64,000 nt of DNA, from the NCBI RefSeq assembly GCF_033110965.1, contig NZ_CP137003.1, positions 2,356,001 through 2,420,000 of the forward strand, given 5' to 3'. The notes beneath the pieces were generated by a model, which saw only the letters and a program-made list of their open reading frames with translations, had not been told where the DNA came from and ran no database searches. Origin of the DNA: Raineyella sp. LH-20 (lineage in GTDB: Bacteria; Actinomycetota; Actinomycetes; Propionibacteriales; Propionibacteriaceae). The translations under genes and the position numbers were made by a program. This document shows, one piece after another, positions 32,295-41,146 of this stretch (its first letter is position 1; each line of letters begins with the position of its first letter).

Positions 32295-33281
32295 ATGGCG
32301 ATGACCCAACAGGTGAAGGCAGAACTGTCGACGGTCCAGGTCACTCGGACGGCGTCCCGCGTCGCAGAGACGGCGGCGGTGCTCCGCTTCGCCGGCGGTC
32401 TGCACCTCGTCGGGGGACGGATCGTCATCGAGGCCGAGCTCGACACCGGAGCGGCCGCCCGCCGGCTGCGGTCCGCCATCCAGGAGGTGTTCGGCTATCC
32501 CACCGAGCTGGTGGTGGTCAACGGGTCGGGCCTGCGCAAGGCGACCCGGTACGTCGTCCGGATGACCGCTCACGGCGACGACCTCGCCCGCCGGACCGGT
32601 CTGATCGATCCGCACGGTCGTCCGGTCCGGGGGCTTCCGCCGCAGATCGTCGGTGGTGACCTGGAAGCGGCGGTCGCCGCCTGGCGGGGCGCCTTCCTGG
32701 CCCACGGGTCGCTGACGGAGCCGGGGCGGTCGATGGCGCTGGAGATCACCTGCCCGGGCCCGGAGTCGGCGCTGGCGCTGGTGGGCGCGGCGCGCCGGGT
32801 CGGGATCGGCGCCAAGGCGCGGGTGGTCCGGGAGATCGACCGGGTCGCCATCCGTGACGGTGACGCGATCGCGGCGATGCTCACCCGGCTGGGGGCGCAC
32901 GAGTCGTTGTTGGCCTGGGAGGAGCGTCGGATGCGCCGGGAGGTGCGGGCCTCCGCCAACCGGCTGGCCAACTTCGACGACGCCAACCTCCGCCGGTCCG
33001 CCCAGGCCGCGGTGGCGGCCAGCGCCCGGGTCGGCCGGGCGCTGGAGATCCTCGGCACCGAGGTGCCGGAGCACCTGCGGCGCGCCGGCGAACTGCGGAT
33101 GGAGAACAAGCAGGCCAGCCTCGAGGAACTCGGCCGGCTGCACGAACCGCCGCTGACCAAGGACGCCATCGCCGGCCGGATCCGCCGCCTGCTCGGGATG
33201 GCCGACAAGCGGGCCGTCGAGCTGGGCATCCCGGACACCGAGGCCAGCCTCACCCCGGAGATGCTCGACGAGGAGCAGTGA
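32295..33281 (+). CDS. whiA: Sporulation/division regulator WhiA
   Basis: 328 aa. WhiA combines a LAGLIDADG homing-endonuclease-like domain (about residues 20-190; [33 protein letters not shown]) with a C-terminal helix-turn-helix (about 230-315; [37 protein letters not shown]). In Streptomyces it activates sporulation-septation genes; non-sporulating actinobacteria keep it too, so a division role is likely here. ATG at 32295; GAGCAT ends 6 nt upstream, a weak leaderless -10. The stop region is repeated 20 bp downstream. Confidence 0.95.
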   Translation: MAMTQQVKAELSTVQVTRTASRVAETAAVLRFAGGLHLVGGRIVIEAELDTGAAARRLRSAIQEVFGYPTELVVVNGSGLRKATRYVVRMTAHGDDLARRTGLIDPHGRPVRGLPPQIVGGDLEAAVAAWRGAFLAHGSLTEPGRSMALEITCPGPESALALVGAARRVGIGAKARVVREIDRVAIRDGDAIAAMLTRLGAHESLLAWEERRMRREVRASANRLANFDDANLRRSAQAAVAASARVGRALEILGTEVPEHLRRAGELRMENKQASLEELGRLHEPPLTKDAIAGRIRRLLGMADKRAVELGIPDTEASLTPEMLDEEQ

Positions 33282-33303
33282 CGGGCGTGAAGGAGCGGTG
33301 ACG
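33271..33303 (+). repeat. Short duplication of the whiA tail, 20-bp period
   Basis: AGGAGCAGTGACG (33271-33283, containing the TGA) recurs as AGGAGCGGTGACG (33291-33303), one difference. Confidence 0.6.
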
Positions 33304-33375
33304 TACGTCCCCGTGGCGTACGACCGTGCATCGAAGGGCCCGGCGAGACCGGGTGCAGGTTCAGCGGGCGGGACC

Positions 33376-34173
33376 TCAGTAGGCCCGGGGCATCCCGGCG
33401 GTGTCCGGGGCCCGGTCGCCGAGGATGTGGGCGACCTGGGTGCGGCCCGCGGTCAGCAGCAGACCGGAGTCGCTGCTCGGGTTGACCATGTCGGCGCCTT
33501 CGTCGGCCCAGTACTTCGCCTCGTCGGCGTCGGCGCAGTAGATCGCCATCTTCAGCCCGTGCTGGTGGCTGCGGGCCAGGATGGTGCGCACCATGTCGAC
33601 GATCTGCGGCGCCATCGGCCCGCCGGCCGTCAGTCCGATGCTGAGGGCGAGATCGTTCGGCCCCACGAAGACGCCGTACAGGCCGGGGGTCGACATGATC
33701 GCGTCCATGTTGTCGTACCCCTCCTTCGACTCGATCTGCGGCCAGACCTGGATCACCTTGTCGGCCTCCTGGAAGTACGTCGGGCCGGCGTAGAGGGTGC
33801 CGCGGGTCGGGCCGAGCGAGCGAGTGCCCTTCGGCGGATAGAAGCACGCCCGGGACACCGCCTCGGCCTGCTCGCGGGTGGCGACGTCGGGCACGATCAC
33901 GCCGTACGCCCCGGCGTCGAGCAGCCAGCCGATCTCCCGCGGGTCCTGGCCGGGGGAGCGGACGAACGGGCTCGCCGACCCGGCGGAGACGGCCTGCAGC
34001 ATCGACATGATCGCGTCGCGGCCGAACATGCCGTGCTGGGCGTCGATCGTCACCGAGTCGAAGCCCGCATGGGAGAGGATCTCGGCGATGTAGGTCGACT
34101 CCATGGTGACCCAGGCGTTGACCGCTGTGCGGCCGGAACAGATGGCGTCGTCGACCCTGTTCGTGCGGAGCAT
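33376..34173 (-). CDS. HpcH/HpaI-family class II aldolase
   Basis: 265 aa TIM-barrel enzyme, related to 2-keto-3-deoxy aldolases and citrate lyase beta-like proteins. Visible signatures: AWVTMESTYIAEILSHAGFDS, IDAQHGMFG (the base His), GVIVPDVATREQAEAVSRAC, the metal-binding Glu in VWPQIESKEGYDN and the Asp in YGVFVGPNDLALSIG. It cleaves or condenses a hydroxy-oxo acid with pyruvate; the substrate cannot be told. I chose the ATG at 34173, with GAGAGGA upstream; the longer frame from 34251 is unsupported. It is isolated between whiA (convergent) and gap (divergent). Confidence 0.87.
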   Translation of the reverse strand: MLRTNRVDDAICSGRTAVNAWVTMESTYIAEILSHAGFDSVTIDAQHGMFGRDAIMSMLQAVSAGSASPFVRSPGQDPREIGWLLDAGAYGVIVPDVATREQAEAVSRACFYPPKGTRSLGPTRGTLYAGPTYFQEADKVIQVWPQIESKEGYDNMDAIMSTPGLYGVFVGPNDLALSIGLTAGGPMAPQIVDMVRTILARSHQHGLKMAIYCADADEAKYWADEGADMVNPSSDSGLLLTAGRTQVAHILGDRAPDTAGMPRAY

Positions 34174-34306
34174 CGATGGTCCTCTCGGCATGCGGTGGAT
34201 CAGGGCCTGTGGCCCGCCGACCGACGTGGTGGCGATGCGACCCCGCCACATCTTATCGGTGATGGGAGGGGGGTACCCCGGGTACCGGGCGGTCAGGGCG
34301 GGTTTA

Positions 34307-34312
34307 TAGGCT
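34307..34312 (+). promoter_or_regulatory. Candidate -10 of gap
   Basis: TAGGCT within TTTATAGGCTTG, with a second overlapping choice TATAGG (34305-34310). The start would be near 34319, leaving a ~59-nt leader with GGAG before the ATG. No good -35. Confidence 0.45.
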
Positions 34313-34368
34313 TGCCTTGTCCGTCAGGGTGGACGGGCTGATCCTCATCCACCAGTCGTCTTTTCTAG

Positions 34369-35379
<1,011 letters not shown>

Positions 35380-35411
35380 GCTGATCGGTCCCCGGCCGAC
35401 AGTGCACATCG

Positions 35412-35442
35412 CAACGGGGTTGGCCATCGGCCAGCCCCGTTG
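35412..35442 (+). terminator. Hairpin between gap and pgk
   Basis: CAACGGGGTTGGCC (35412-35425) pairs with GGCCAGCCCCGTTG (35429-35442) over 14 bp with one wobble, loop ATC. Likely a partial terminator or mRNA-processing element within the operon. Confidence 0.65.
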
Positions 35443-35501
35443 TTCGCACCCGGCCTCGTTGTCGCACCCCGCTGTTCCCACACCCCTGAGGAAGGTACGA
35501 A

Positions 35502-36698
35502 GTGAAGTCAATCGAAGATCTGGGTGATCTCCAGGGCAAGCGGGTCGTGATCCGCTGCGACCTGAACGTTCCCCTGGACGGTGACACCATCACCGACGAC
35601 GGCCGCATCCGTGCGTCGCTGCCGACCCTCACCGCGCTCCGGGAGGCCGGTGCCAAGGTCGTCGTCCTGGCTCACCTCGGCCGCCCCAAGGGCCAGGTGA
35701 ACCCCAAGTACTCGCTGGCCCCCGCCGCGAAGCGGATGTCCGAGCTGCTCGGCGTCGCGGTCCCGCTCGCCGGTGATGTCGTCGGCCCGGAGGCCGAGGC
35801 ACTGGTCGCCCAGATGGCTCCCGGTGACGTCGTGATGCTGGAGAACGTCCGCTACGAGCCGGGCGAGGAGTCCAAGGACGAGGCGGAGCGCCAGGCGCTC
35901 GCCGACAAGTACGCCGCCTTCGGCGACGTCTTCGTGTCCGACGGCTTCGGCGTCGTGCACCGCAAGCAGGCCTCGGTCTACGACCTGGCCAAGAAGCTCC
36001 CGAACGCCGCGGGCCGACTGGTCAAGGCGGAGATCGACGTCCTCAAGCAGCTCACCGAGGAGCCGGCCCGTCCGTACGTCGTCGTCCTCGGCGGCGCGAA
36101 GGTGGCCGACAAGCTCGCGGTGATCGACAACCTGCTGAAGACCGCCGACACCTTGGTGATCGGTGGCGGCATGGCCTACACCTTCCTCAAGGCCAAGGGC
36201 TACGAGGTCGGCACCTCGCTCCTCGACGAGGAGAAGGTCGAGGTCTGCAAGGAGTACATGGAGCGTGCCGCGGCCGAGGGCAAGCAGCTCCTGCTGCCCG
36301 TCGACACCGTGGTGTCCCCGGCGTTCCCGTCGGGTGACGGCCCGTTCGCGTCGACCGTGATCGACTCGGACAAGCTGCCCGCCGATCAGATGGGCCTCGA
36401 CATCGGCCCGAAGAGCGCCGCGCTCTTCGCCGAGGCGATCAAGGGCGCCAAGACGGTCTTCTGGAACGGCCCGATGGGTGTGTTCGAGGTGGCCGGCTTC
36501 GCCGATGGCACCAAGGCCGTCGCGCAGGCCCTGACCGAGGTCGACGGCCTGTCCGTCGTCGGTGGCGGCGACTCCGCTGCCGCCGTGCGCGAGCTCGGCT
36601 TCACCGACGACCAGTTCGGTCACATCTCCACCGGTGGCGGCGCCTCGCTGGAGTACCTCGAAGGCAAGACCCTGCCCGGCCTCGACGTCCTGGGCTGA
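35502..36698 (+). CDS. pgk: Phosphoglycerate kinase
   Basis: 398 aa. It transfers phosphate from 1,3-bisphosphoglycerate to ADP. Signatures: [13 protein letters not shown] (substrate-binding), [33 protein letters not shown]-like [29 protein letters not shown], and the nucleotide loop [16 protein letters not shown] start at 35502, preceded by GAGGAAGG about 11 bases upstream. Overlaps neither neighbour; tpiA starts 14 bases after its stop with a strong AAGGAGGAA site. Confidence 0.97.
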   Translation: MKSIEDLGDLQGKRVVIRCDLNVPLDGDTITDDGRIRASLPTLTALREAGAKVVVLAHLGRPKGQVNPKYSLAPAAKRMSELLGVAVPLAGDVVGPEAEALVAQMAPGDVVMLENVRYEPGEESKDEAERQALADKYAAFGDVFVSDGFGVVHRKQASVYDLAKKLPNAAGRLVKAEIDVLKQLTEEPARPYVVVLGGAKVADKLAVIDNLLKTADTLVIGGGMAYTFLKAKGYEVGTSLLDEEKVEVCKEYMERAAAEGKQLLLPVDTVVSPAFPSGDGPFASTVIDSDKLPADQMGLDIGPKSAALFAEAIKGAKTVFWNGPMGVFEVAGFADGTKAVAQALTEVDGLSVVGGGDSAAAVRELGFTDDQFGHISTGGGASLEYLEGKTLPGLDVLG

Positions 36699-36712
36699 AG
36701 GAGGAATCACTG

Positions 36713-37492
36713 ATGGCAGCACGCAAGCCCCTGATGGCGGGCAACTGGAAGATGAACCTGGACCACTTCGAGGCCACCACCGTGGTGCAGAAGCTGGCCT
36801 GGGCCCTGGCGGACGCGAACTACGATCCGGAGCAGTCGGAGGCGGTCGTTCTGACCCCGTTCACCGACATCCGGTCCGTGCAGACGCTGATCGAGTCGGA
36901 CAAGCTCCCGCTCGGCTTCGGCGCGCAGGACATCTCCGAGCACGATGCGGGTGCGTACACCGGTGAGGTGTCCGCGACCATGCTGAAGAAGCTCAACTGC
37001 ACGTACGTCGTGGTCGGTCACTCCGAGCGGCGCCAGTACCACGCCGAGACCGACGCGATCGTCAACACCAAGTCCCGCAAGGCGCTCGACGCCGGCATCA
37101 CGCCGATCGTGTGCGTGGGCGAGGGCCTCGACATCCGCAAGGAAGGGCGCCACGTCGCCTACACCGTCGCCCAGGTCGAGGGTGCGTTCGCCGGCTGGAC
37201 TGCCGACGAAGTGGCCAAGGTCGTCATCGCGTACGAACCCGTCTGGGCCATCGGCACCGGTGAGGTCGCCACCCCGGCCGACGCCCAGGAGGTGTGCGCG
37301 GCGATCCGTGCCAGCCTCGCGACGTCCTTCGGCGCCGATGTCGCCGACGCCGTCCGGGTGCTCTACGGCGGTTCGGTGAAGGCCGGCAACGTCAAGGAGA
37401 TCATGGCCCAGCCCGACGTCGACGGTGCCCTCGTCGGCGGCGCCAGCCTCAAGGCGGAGGACTTCGCGCCGATCGTCACCTTCTACGCCTGA
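36713..37492 (+). CDS. tpiA: Triosephosphate isomerase
   Basis: 259 aa. It interconverts dihydroxyacetone phosphate and glyceraldehyde 3-phosphate. Signatures: [14 protein letters not shown] (substrate Lys), [14 protein letters not shown] with His103, the catalytic base Glu175 in [11 protein letters not shown], and phosphate-binding [10 protein letters not shown] and [20 protein letters not shown] precedes the ATG. In many actinobacteria secG follows at once; here a terminator and an islet of about 4.4 kb come between. Confidence 0.98.
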   Translation: MAARKPLMAGNWKMNLDHFEATTVVQKLAWALADANYDPEQSEAVVLTPFTDIRSVQTLIESDKLPLGFGAQDISEHDAGAYTGEVSATMLKKLNCTYVVVGHSERRQYHAETDAIVNTKSRKALDAGITPIVCVGEGLDIRKEGRHVAYTVAQVEGAFAGWTADEVAKVVIAYEPVWAIGTGEVATPADAQEVCAAIRASLATSFGADVADAVRVLYGGSVKAGNVKEIMAQPDVDGALVGGASLKAEDFAPIVTFYA

Positions 37493-37605
37493 GCGCAGCA
37501 CCTGATCCGGCGTCCGTCGGCTGGCGCAGGTCGACGTACGCCGGCTGGCGTGCGGCACGGGGATTGTGCCGCGGCCCGGGTCCTCAGGCCCGGGTCATCA
37601 GGCCC

Positions 37606-37639
37606 GAGGCGGGTGCCCGGTTCGCCGGGTGCCCGCCTC
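37606..37639 (+). terminator. Terminator of gap-pgk-tpiA with TTCG tetraloop
   Basis: GAGGCGGGTGCCCGG (37606-37620) and CCGGGTGCCCGCCTC (37625-37639) form a 15-bp stem with two G-T wobbles, closed by the stable TTCG loop. Confidence 0.8.
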
Positions 37640-37702
37640 TGTCGTGTCCGAACGGTTCCCGTGATGCTCGGGGAGCATCGCTGAACGGACAGACACATTT
37701 GC

Positions 37703-37761
37703 AGAGCTCTACATTTCGCCCGTGCAAAGTTGCGCGTCATTCGGCACCTTTGCACGGGCGA
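37703..37761 (+). repeat. Dispersed ~60 bp palindromic element, copy B
   Basis: TCGCCCGTGCAAAG (37716-37729) is a perfect inverted repeat of CTTTGCACGGGCGA (37748-37761), with GCGTCATTCGGCA in the centre and AGAGCTCTACAT before the left arm. It matches copy C at 40808-40867 in the same orientation. Confidence 0.85.
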
Positions 37762-37783
37762 GAGTGCTCACTGTTCTCAGCGT

Positions 37784-37862
37784 GGGAAGGATGGGCGTTC
37801 CCTACCTATGCCCCGGGAAGGACGGGCGTTCCCTACCTATGCCCGGGGAAGAATGGGCGCTC
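37784..37862 (+). repeat. Tandem repeat, 2.5 units of 31 bp
   Basis: GGGAAGGATGGGCGTTCCC opens unit 1 (37784-37814). Unit 2 (37815-37845) has two changes and unit 3 (37846-37862) is partial. It lies 91 bases upstream of the AbiEi-like gene. Confidence 0.8.
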
Positions 37863-37952
37863 GCTGTCCACACTCCATCGGGCGCGGACGAGGCCATCCA
37901 CAGAAATGGCCGTAGCGATCCTGTCGCCGCGTACGCGTCTCACCCTTCAGAC

Positions 37953-38888
37953 ATGAGACCGCTTGCTCGTCCGTCCGACACTCTGTCCGGCATCATCCGC
38001 AGCCAGAACGGCATCATCACTGTACGTCAGGCGCTCGACGAGGGGTTCCCGTACGCCTCCATCCGTCGTCAGGTCCGCTCCGGCAACTGGCAGCGTCTGA
38101 CGCAGGGGGTCCTGCTGGCCGGCCAGGCCGACCCCACCCTGGAGCAGCTCTGTGCCGTCGGCGTGATCCGGGGCGGTGCGAGCGCCGCCATCGGGGGCTG
38201 GGCCGGTGCCGGACTCTGCGGACTCAGGGTGACAAGCGAGTTGCCGACAACCATCGACGTCTGGGTGCCTGAGGGGCACAACCGGCGCCCGACAGGCAGC
38301 TGGCGCTTCCATGAGGACGGCCAAGGGAGGCTGGCCGGTGCCTCCGGACGGCCACCGGTCATCTCCGTCGAGCATCTGATCTGTGACCTGACCATCGATC
38401 TCAACGAAACCGAGATCATCGACCTGGTGACCAACTGCCTGAGCCGGCGTCTGACGGACGAACGTACGCTCATCGCGGTGGTGGACCGTCGGCCGCGACT
38501 GTCAGGGCGCAGGTTCCTCATTGACCTTCTGCACGACAGCGGAGGTCTCGACAGCGTCCTCGAGTATCGGTTCGACGATCGGGTGCTCAAGCCCCACGAT
38601 CTCCCGACGGGAGCACGGCAGGCGGCCCGATCCGGCTTCTTCCATGACCTCCTGTACGAGGCATTCGCGCTCATCATCGAACTGGATGGGCGGCTGGGGC
38701 ACACGGGGTCGGCGAAGTTCCGCGACTTTCGACGTGACAATGTCGGCGCGGTGAACGGTCGAGTGACCCTGCGCTACGGCTGGGACGACGTCATGTCCCG
38801 ACCATGTGCCGTGGCCGGCGAGCTTGCCACCGTGCTCCGCAGGCAGGGTTGGCAGGGCCGTCGTGCCTACTGTCCCCGTTGTCGATGA
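37953..38888 (+). CDS. AbiEi-like antitoxin-domain protein with a C-terminal endonuclease-like domain
   Basis: 311 aa. Residues 1-60 (SGIIRSQNGIITVRQALDEG, RRQVRSGNWQRLTQGVLL) are the winged-helix domain found in type IV toxin-antitoxin AbiEi proteins. The C-terminal part (about 215-311) has LYEAFALIIELDGRLGH with Glu243, Asp245 and His250, resembling the DUF559/Vsr-like endonuclease core. Such single-gene proteins are widespread in actinobacteria and are usually solitary, so a toxin-antitoxin role is not established. No AbiEii nucleotidyltransferase gene is next to it. ATG at 37953; repeats lie directly upstream. Signs of transfer: position in the tpiA-secG gap and palindromic elements on both sides. 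Confidence 0.75.
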   Translation: MRPLARPSDTLSGIIRSQNGIITVRQALDEGFPYASIRRQVRSGNWQRLTQGVLLAGQADPTLEQLCAVGVIRGGASAAIGGWAGAGLCGLRVTSELPTTIDVWVPEGHNRRPTGSWRFHEDGQGRLAGASGRPPVISVEHLICDLTIDLNETEIIDLVTNCLSRRLTDERTLIAVVDRRPRLSGRRFLIDLLHDSGGLDSVLEYRFDDRVLKPHDLPTGARQAARSGFFHDLLYEAFALIIELDGRLGHTGSAKFRDFRRDNVGAVNGRVTLRYGWDDVMSRPCAVAGELATVLRRQGWQGRRAYCPRCR

Positions 38889-38970
38889 CTCCTGATGCGG
38901 AAGTCGGGTGCCTGATAGTGGTGTAGCGCGGGTTGCCGGGATCGTCCTCGAGTGTGTGGTGCGGCGGGCT

Positions 38971-38985
38971 CACGGGTGACCCGTG
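38971..38985. promoter_or_regulatory. Short perfect palindrome upstream of the lipoprotein gene
   Basis: CACGGGT-G-ACCCGTG, 7-bp arms. It could be an operator or part of a terminator after the AbiEi-like gene. Confidence 0.4.
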
Positions 38986-39017
38986 CCGGGTGTCGCGTGG
39001 CTCGTGGACTCGTCTCC

Positions 39018-39083
39018 TGTGGATGGACGTGAGGTGGCTCTCATCCCTGTGGACAAGTCGTCTCAGGGGCTTGTTGTGGACCA
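39018..39083 (-). promoter_or_regulatory. Cluster of DnaA-box-like sites
   Basis: TGTGGATGG (39018-39026), TGTGGACAA (39048-39056) and TGTGGACCA (39075-39083). The middle one is the exact complement of the actinobacterial DnaA box TTGTCCACA; the others match in 7-8 of 9 positions. Three in 66 bp upstream of the lipoprotein gene. Chance is possible. Confidence 0.35.
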
Positions 39084-39128
39084 CCTGTGCGACAGGCTGT
39101 GCGGAGCGCGAGTCGAAGGGGATGAGAC

Positions 39129-39713
39129 GTGGCGTCGAGACGTGTCTGCGGGTTGATGGTGGCGTGGGTGATGGTCGGTGCTGCCGGCTTGTTGGCCGGT
39201 TGTGGCGGTGGTCCTGGGGTGGCGCCGAGTCCGACGCCGTCCTATTCGTGTACGCCGGATCCAGGGGGCGCGCCGTGTACGCCAGAGCTGGCTGCGGCGC
39301 AGGCTGAGGAGGCCAAGGCGTACGAAGAGGCGATCTTCGTGTACCAGGAGTTCACCAAGGAGCGAAGCAGGGTCGCGATGGCGGGTGGGAGTCCCACGCC
39401 TACGCCGACGATGGAACGGTTGGCTTCAGGATCCTATCTTGAGATCATCTCATCGTTTCTGGCGTCGGATTATTCGGAAGGGGTGTCTTCCAGTCGACCG
39501 GTGGAAATCGTCTACGTGCACGGAATGAACTATTCGGGAGACTCGTTGCAGTTGAAGGTCTGTGAGGATGGGACAAAGATCGAGAACCTTGATCGGCAGG
39601 GTCATTCTCTAGGAATGGGAAGCAAGGGAGTTATCCTTCTGGACCTCAGTCGCATGGAGGGGCAGTGGGTGATCGTGAGGGGAATCTCGTTGGAGGGGGA
39701 GTCGTGTATGTGA
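39129..39713 (+). CDS. Putative lipoprotein, paired with the PKD-domain secreted protein
   Basis: 194 aa. N-terminal signal with lipobox LLAGC (Cys at about residue 25), followed by a Gly/Pro/Ser linker (PGVAPSPTPSYS) and two Cys (CTPDPGGAPC). The rest has no recognised domain; it looks like the small lipoproteins that accompany PKD-domain secreted proteins in actinobacteria (recalled family pattern, function unknown). GTG start at 39129 with GAAGGGGATGAG upstream. The codon use is less GC-rich than in neighbours (many TTG, GAA, ATC-to-ATA type third positions), hinting at transfer. It overlaps the next gene by 10 bases, so the two are translated together. Confidence 0.75.
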   Translation: MASRRVCGLMVAWVMVGAAGLLAGCGGGPGVAPSPTPSYSCTPDPGGAPCTPELAAAQAEEAKAYEEAIFVYQEFTKERSRVAMAGGSPTPTPTMERLASGSYLEIISSFLASDYSEGVSSSRPVEIVYVHGMNYSGDSLQLKVCEDGTKIENLDRQGHSLGMGSKGVILLDLSRMEGQWVIVRGISLEGESCM

Positions 39714-40576
39714 GAGCCGGCGGGATTGTCGTTCTTGCAGGTGTTCTCATGTTGTCTGTCCGGCCGGATGTGGCCCACGCGTCCCCCGTCCTTACGGACA
39801 CTTTCAGAGATCAGTTTGTGGAGCTGTCCGATGATCAATCAGCAATTGGCACCGTTCGCAGTGGCGGTGTCCCGGTTAAGGGGGTAGGTGAATCTCGGGA
39901 TGGTGCTGGCGGGTCCGCGGGGCCTTCATCTCCAAGGTTCCATTCTAGAATCGAGTGGCGGGCGGGTGTTGATCCGTCGTCGGTGTCGGGTGAGGAGTTG
40001 CGTCGGCGGTTGTTGGAGCATCAGCGGGCGTATTTGGGGTTGACGGATTCGTCGGATTTTCGGTGGAACAATGTGGTTCCGTTGGATCCGCCATCGGTGG
40101 GGGCGGTCGATCCGGCGGTGCTCGCGCGGCAGGCATCGGCGACGTTGCGGCTTCCCGGGCAGACGGTGCGGGTCGGGCCGGATCCGTCGTTGAATGAGTG
40201 GAACATGCTGGCGGTCGGGTTTCCGGTCTGGTTGTGGTGGGAGGGTGACAGCACGACCAGTCAGACGGTCACTCTGGACGGTGTGAGGCTGGAGATGGTT
40301 GCTCGTCGTCAGTCGTCGTCGTTCGAGATGGGTGACGGCACCACTGAGACGTGCGCGGTGTCGACGCCGTGGGTGGCGGGGGCGCGGCCGCCGGGGTCTC
40401 CGTCGCCGACGTGTGGTCATGTCTATACGGAGCCGGGTGTTTACACGATCACCGCGACGCATCACTGGCAGTTGTCGTGGACGGCGTTGGGCCGGTCGGG
40501 GGTGTTGCCGATGTCGAACACGTCGTCGGCCGAGCTTGAGGTCGGGGAGCTGGCCGCCGTCATCGTCGAACGCTGA
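39704..40576 (+). CDS. Secreted PKD-domain-like protein
   Basis: 290 aa. Signal peptide at residues 1-25 (VYVRAGGIVVLAGVLM, cleavage near AHAS). The C-terminal part has PKD-like elements: GDGTTETCAV and CGHVYTEPGVYTITATHHW. The middle contains RLPGQTVRVGPDPSLNEWN and LAVGFPVWLWWEGD. Such proteins are thought to work at the cell surface, but no role is known. I take the GTG at 39704 because GGAGGGGGAG lies just before it, and the signal peptide then begins at once. It overlaps the upstream lipoprotein gene. Codon use is again less GC-rich than the core genes. Confidence 0.75.
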   Translation: MYVRAGGIVVLAGVLMLSVRPDVAHASPVLTDTFRDQFVELSDDQSAIGTVRSGGVPVKGVGESRDGAGGSAGPSSPRFHSRIEWRAGVDPSSVSGEELRRRLLEHQRAYLGLTDSSDFRWNNVVPLDPPSVGAVDPAVLARQASATLRLPGQTVRVGPDPSLNEWNMLAVGFPVWLWWEGDSTTSQTVTLDGVRLEMVARRQSSSFEMGDGTTETCAVSTPWVAGARPPGSPSPTCGHVYTEPGVYTITATHHWQLSWTALGRSGVLPMSNTSSAELEVGELAAVIVER

Positions 40577-40807
40577 CGACCCGGGCAAAGGACGCATCTG
40601 GTGTCGGCATCGGAACGGGGTTCATGACGCCTCCAGAGCAGGCGGTTGTTTCCGGCTTGGCGTCGTACACCACTCTGTCGGGGATCACTGGCATCCCTGT
40701 GATGTCCACTTACCGCGCCCGTGTCGGCTACTGATGATGCTGACCGGACCCGGCCCGGCCACCTCAATGCAGGACTGACCACTCCGGGCATCTCACGCAT
40801 AATCGGC

Positions 40808-40867
40808 CAGCTCTACGTTTCGCCCGTGCAGACGTGTGCGTCATTCAGCAACTTTGCACGGGCGAAA
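40808..40867 (+). repeat. Dispersed ~60 bp palindromic element, copy C
   Basis: TTTCGCCCGTGCA (40818-40830) is a perfect inverted repeat of TGCACGGGCGAAA (40855-40867), centre containing GCGTCATTCAGCA, preceded by AGCTCTACG. It lies just upstream of the HTH gene's operators. Same orientation as copy B. Confidence 0.85.
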
Positions 40868-40883
40868 CCACCCAGCAGGCGAG

Positions 40884-40929
40884 TGTCAATGAAGGTTGAC
40901 ATACACTCACCTGTCAACTACGGTTGACG
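40884..40929 (+). promoter_or_regulatory. Two 18-bp palindromic operators, 28 bp apart
   Basis: TGTCAA-N6-TTGACA at 40884-40901 and TGTCAA-N6-TTGACG at 40912-40929. The first covers the -35 hexamer and the second the -10 and the end of the leaderless promoter, so a bound protein would block RNA polymerase. The HTH protein encoded next, with or without its Clp-N partner, is the natural candidate. Confidence 0.75.
40896..40924 (+). promoter_or_regulatory. Promoter of the HTH/Clp-N operon
   Basis: TTGACA (40896-40901), exactly 17 bp, TACGGT (40919-40924). Start predicted on the A of ATG at 40931, so the mRNA is leaderless. It is the closest match to consensus in the window. Confidence 0.8.
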
Positions 40930-40930
40930 C

Positions 40931-41146
40931 ATGACCGATGACGTGACGCTGGTGCGGGAGGCCGCCGGGGACGACCCGGGGCGAGGGCTGCGTGCGGTCC
41001 GGTCGCTGCGGGTCCTGGCGGATCGTCTGGAGGCGCTCCAGGTGGCGCGGGCGCGGCGGCTGGGCTGGTCGTGGCAGGACATCGCCGACGAACTCGGCGT
41101 TTCCCGCCAGGCGGCGCACAAGAAGCATGGGAGACACGATGTTTGA
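40931..41146 (+). CDS. Small helix-turn-helix protein upstream of the Clp-N gene
   Basis: 71 aa. Residues 20-62 hold LRVLADRLEALQVARARRLG followed by the helix-turn-helix SWQDIADELGVSRQAAHKK. It is encoded directly before, and overlaps by 8 bases (ATGTTTGA), a Clp N-terminal-domain protein. In actinobacteria these two are a recurrent pair, and in mycobacterial ClpC2 a DNA-binding part and a Clp-N domain are, from memory, joined in one protein. Autoregulation through the two palindromes over the promoter is inferred. No ribosome site; leaderless start fits. Confidence 0.85.
   Translation: MTDDVTLVREAAGDDPGRGLRAVRSLRVLADRLEALQVARARRLGWSWQDIADELGVSRQAAHKKHGRHDV

Larger units (their letters stand above)
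37493..37952. other. Gene-free region after tpiA (left part of the islet)
   Basis: 460 bases. Contents: tpiA terminator (37606-37639), palindromic element copy B (37703-37761), a 31-bp tandem repeat (37784-37862), then the upstream region of the AbiEi-like gene. No supported gene. Confidence 0.7.
40577..40930. other. Gene-free region before the HTH/Clp-N pair
   Basis: 354 bases. No gene supported in the first 230 bases. Then palindromic element copy C (40808-40867), two palindromic operators (40884-40901, 40912-40929) and the promoter of the HTH gene. Confidence 0.7.
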
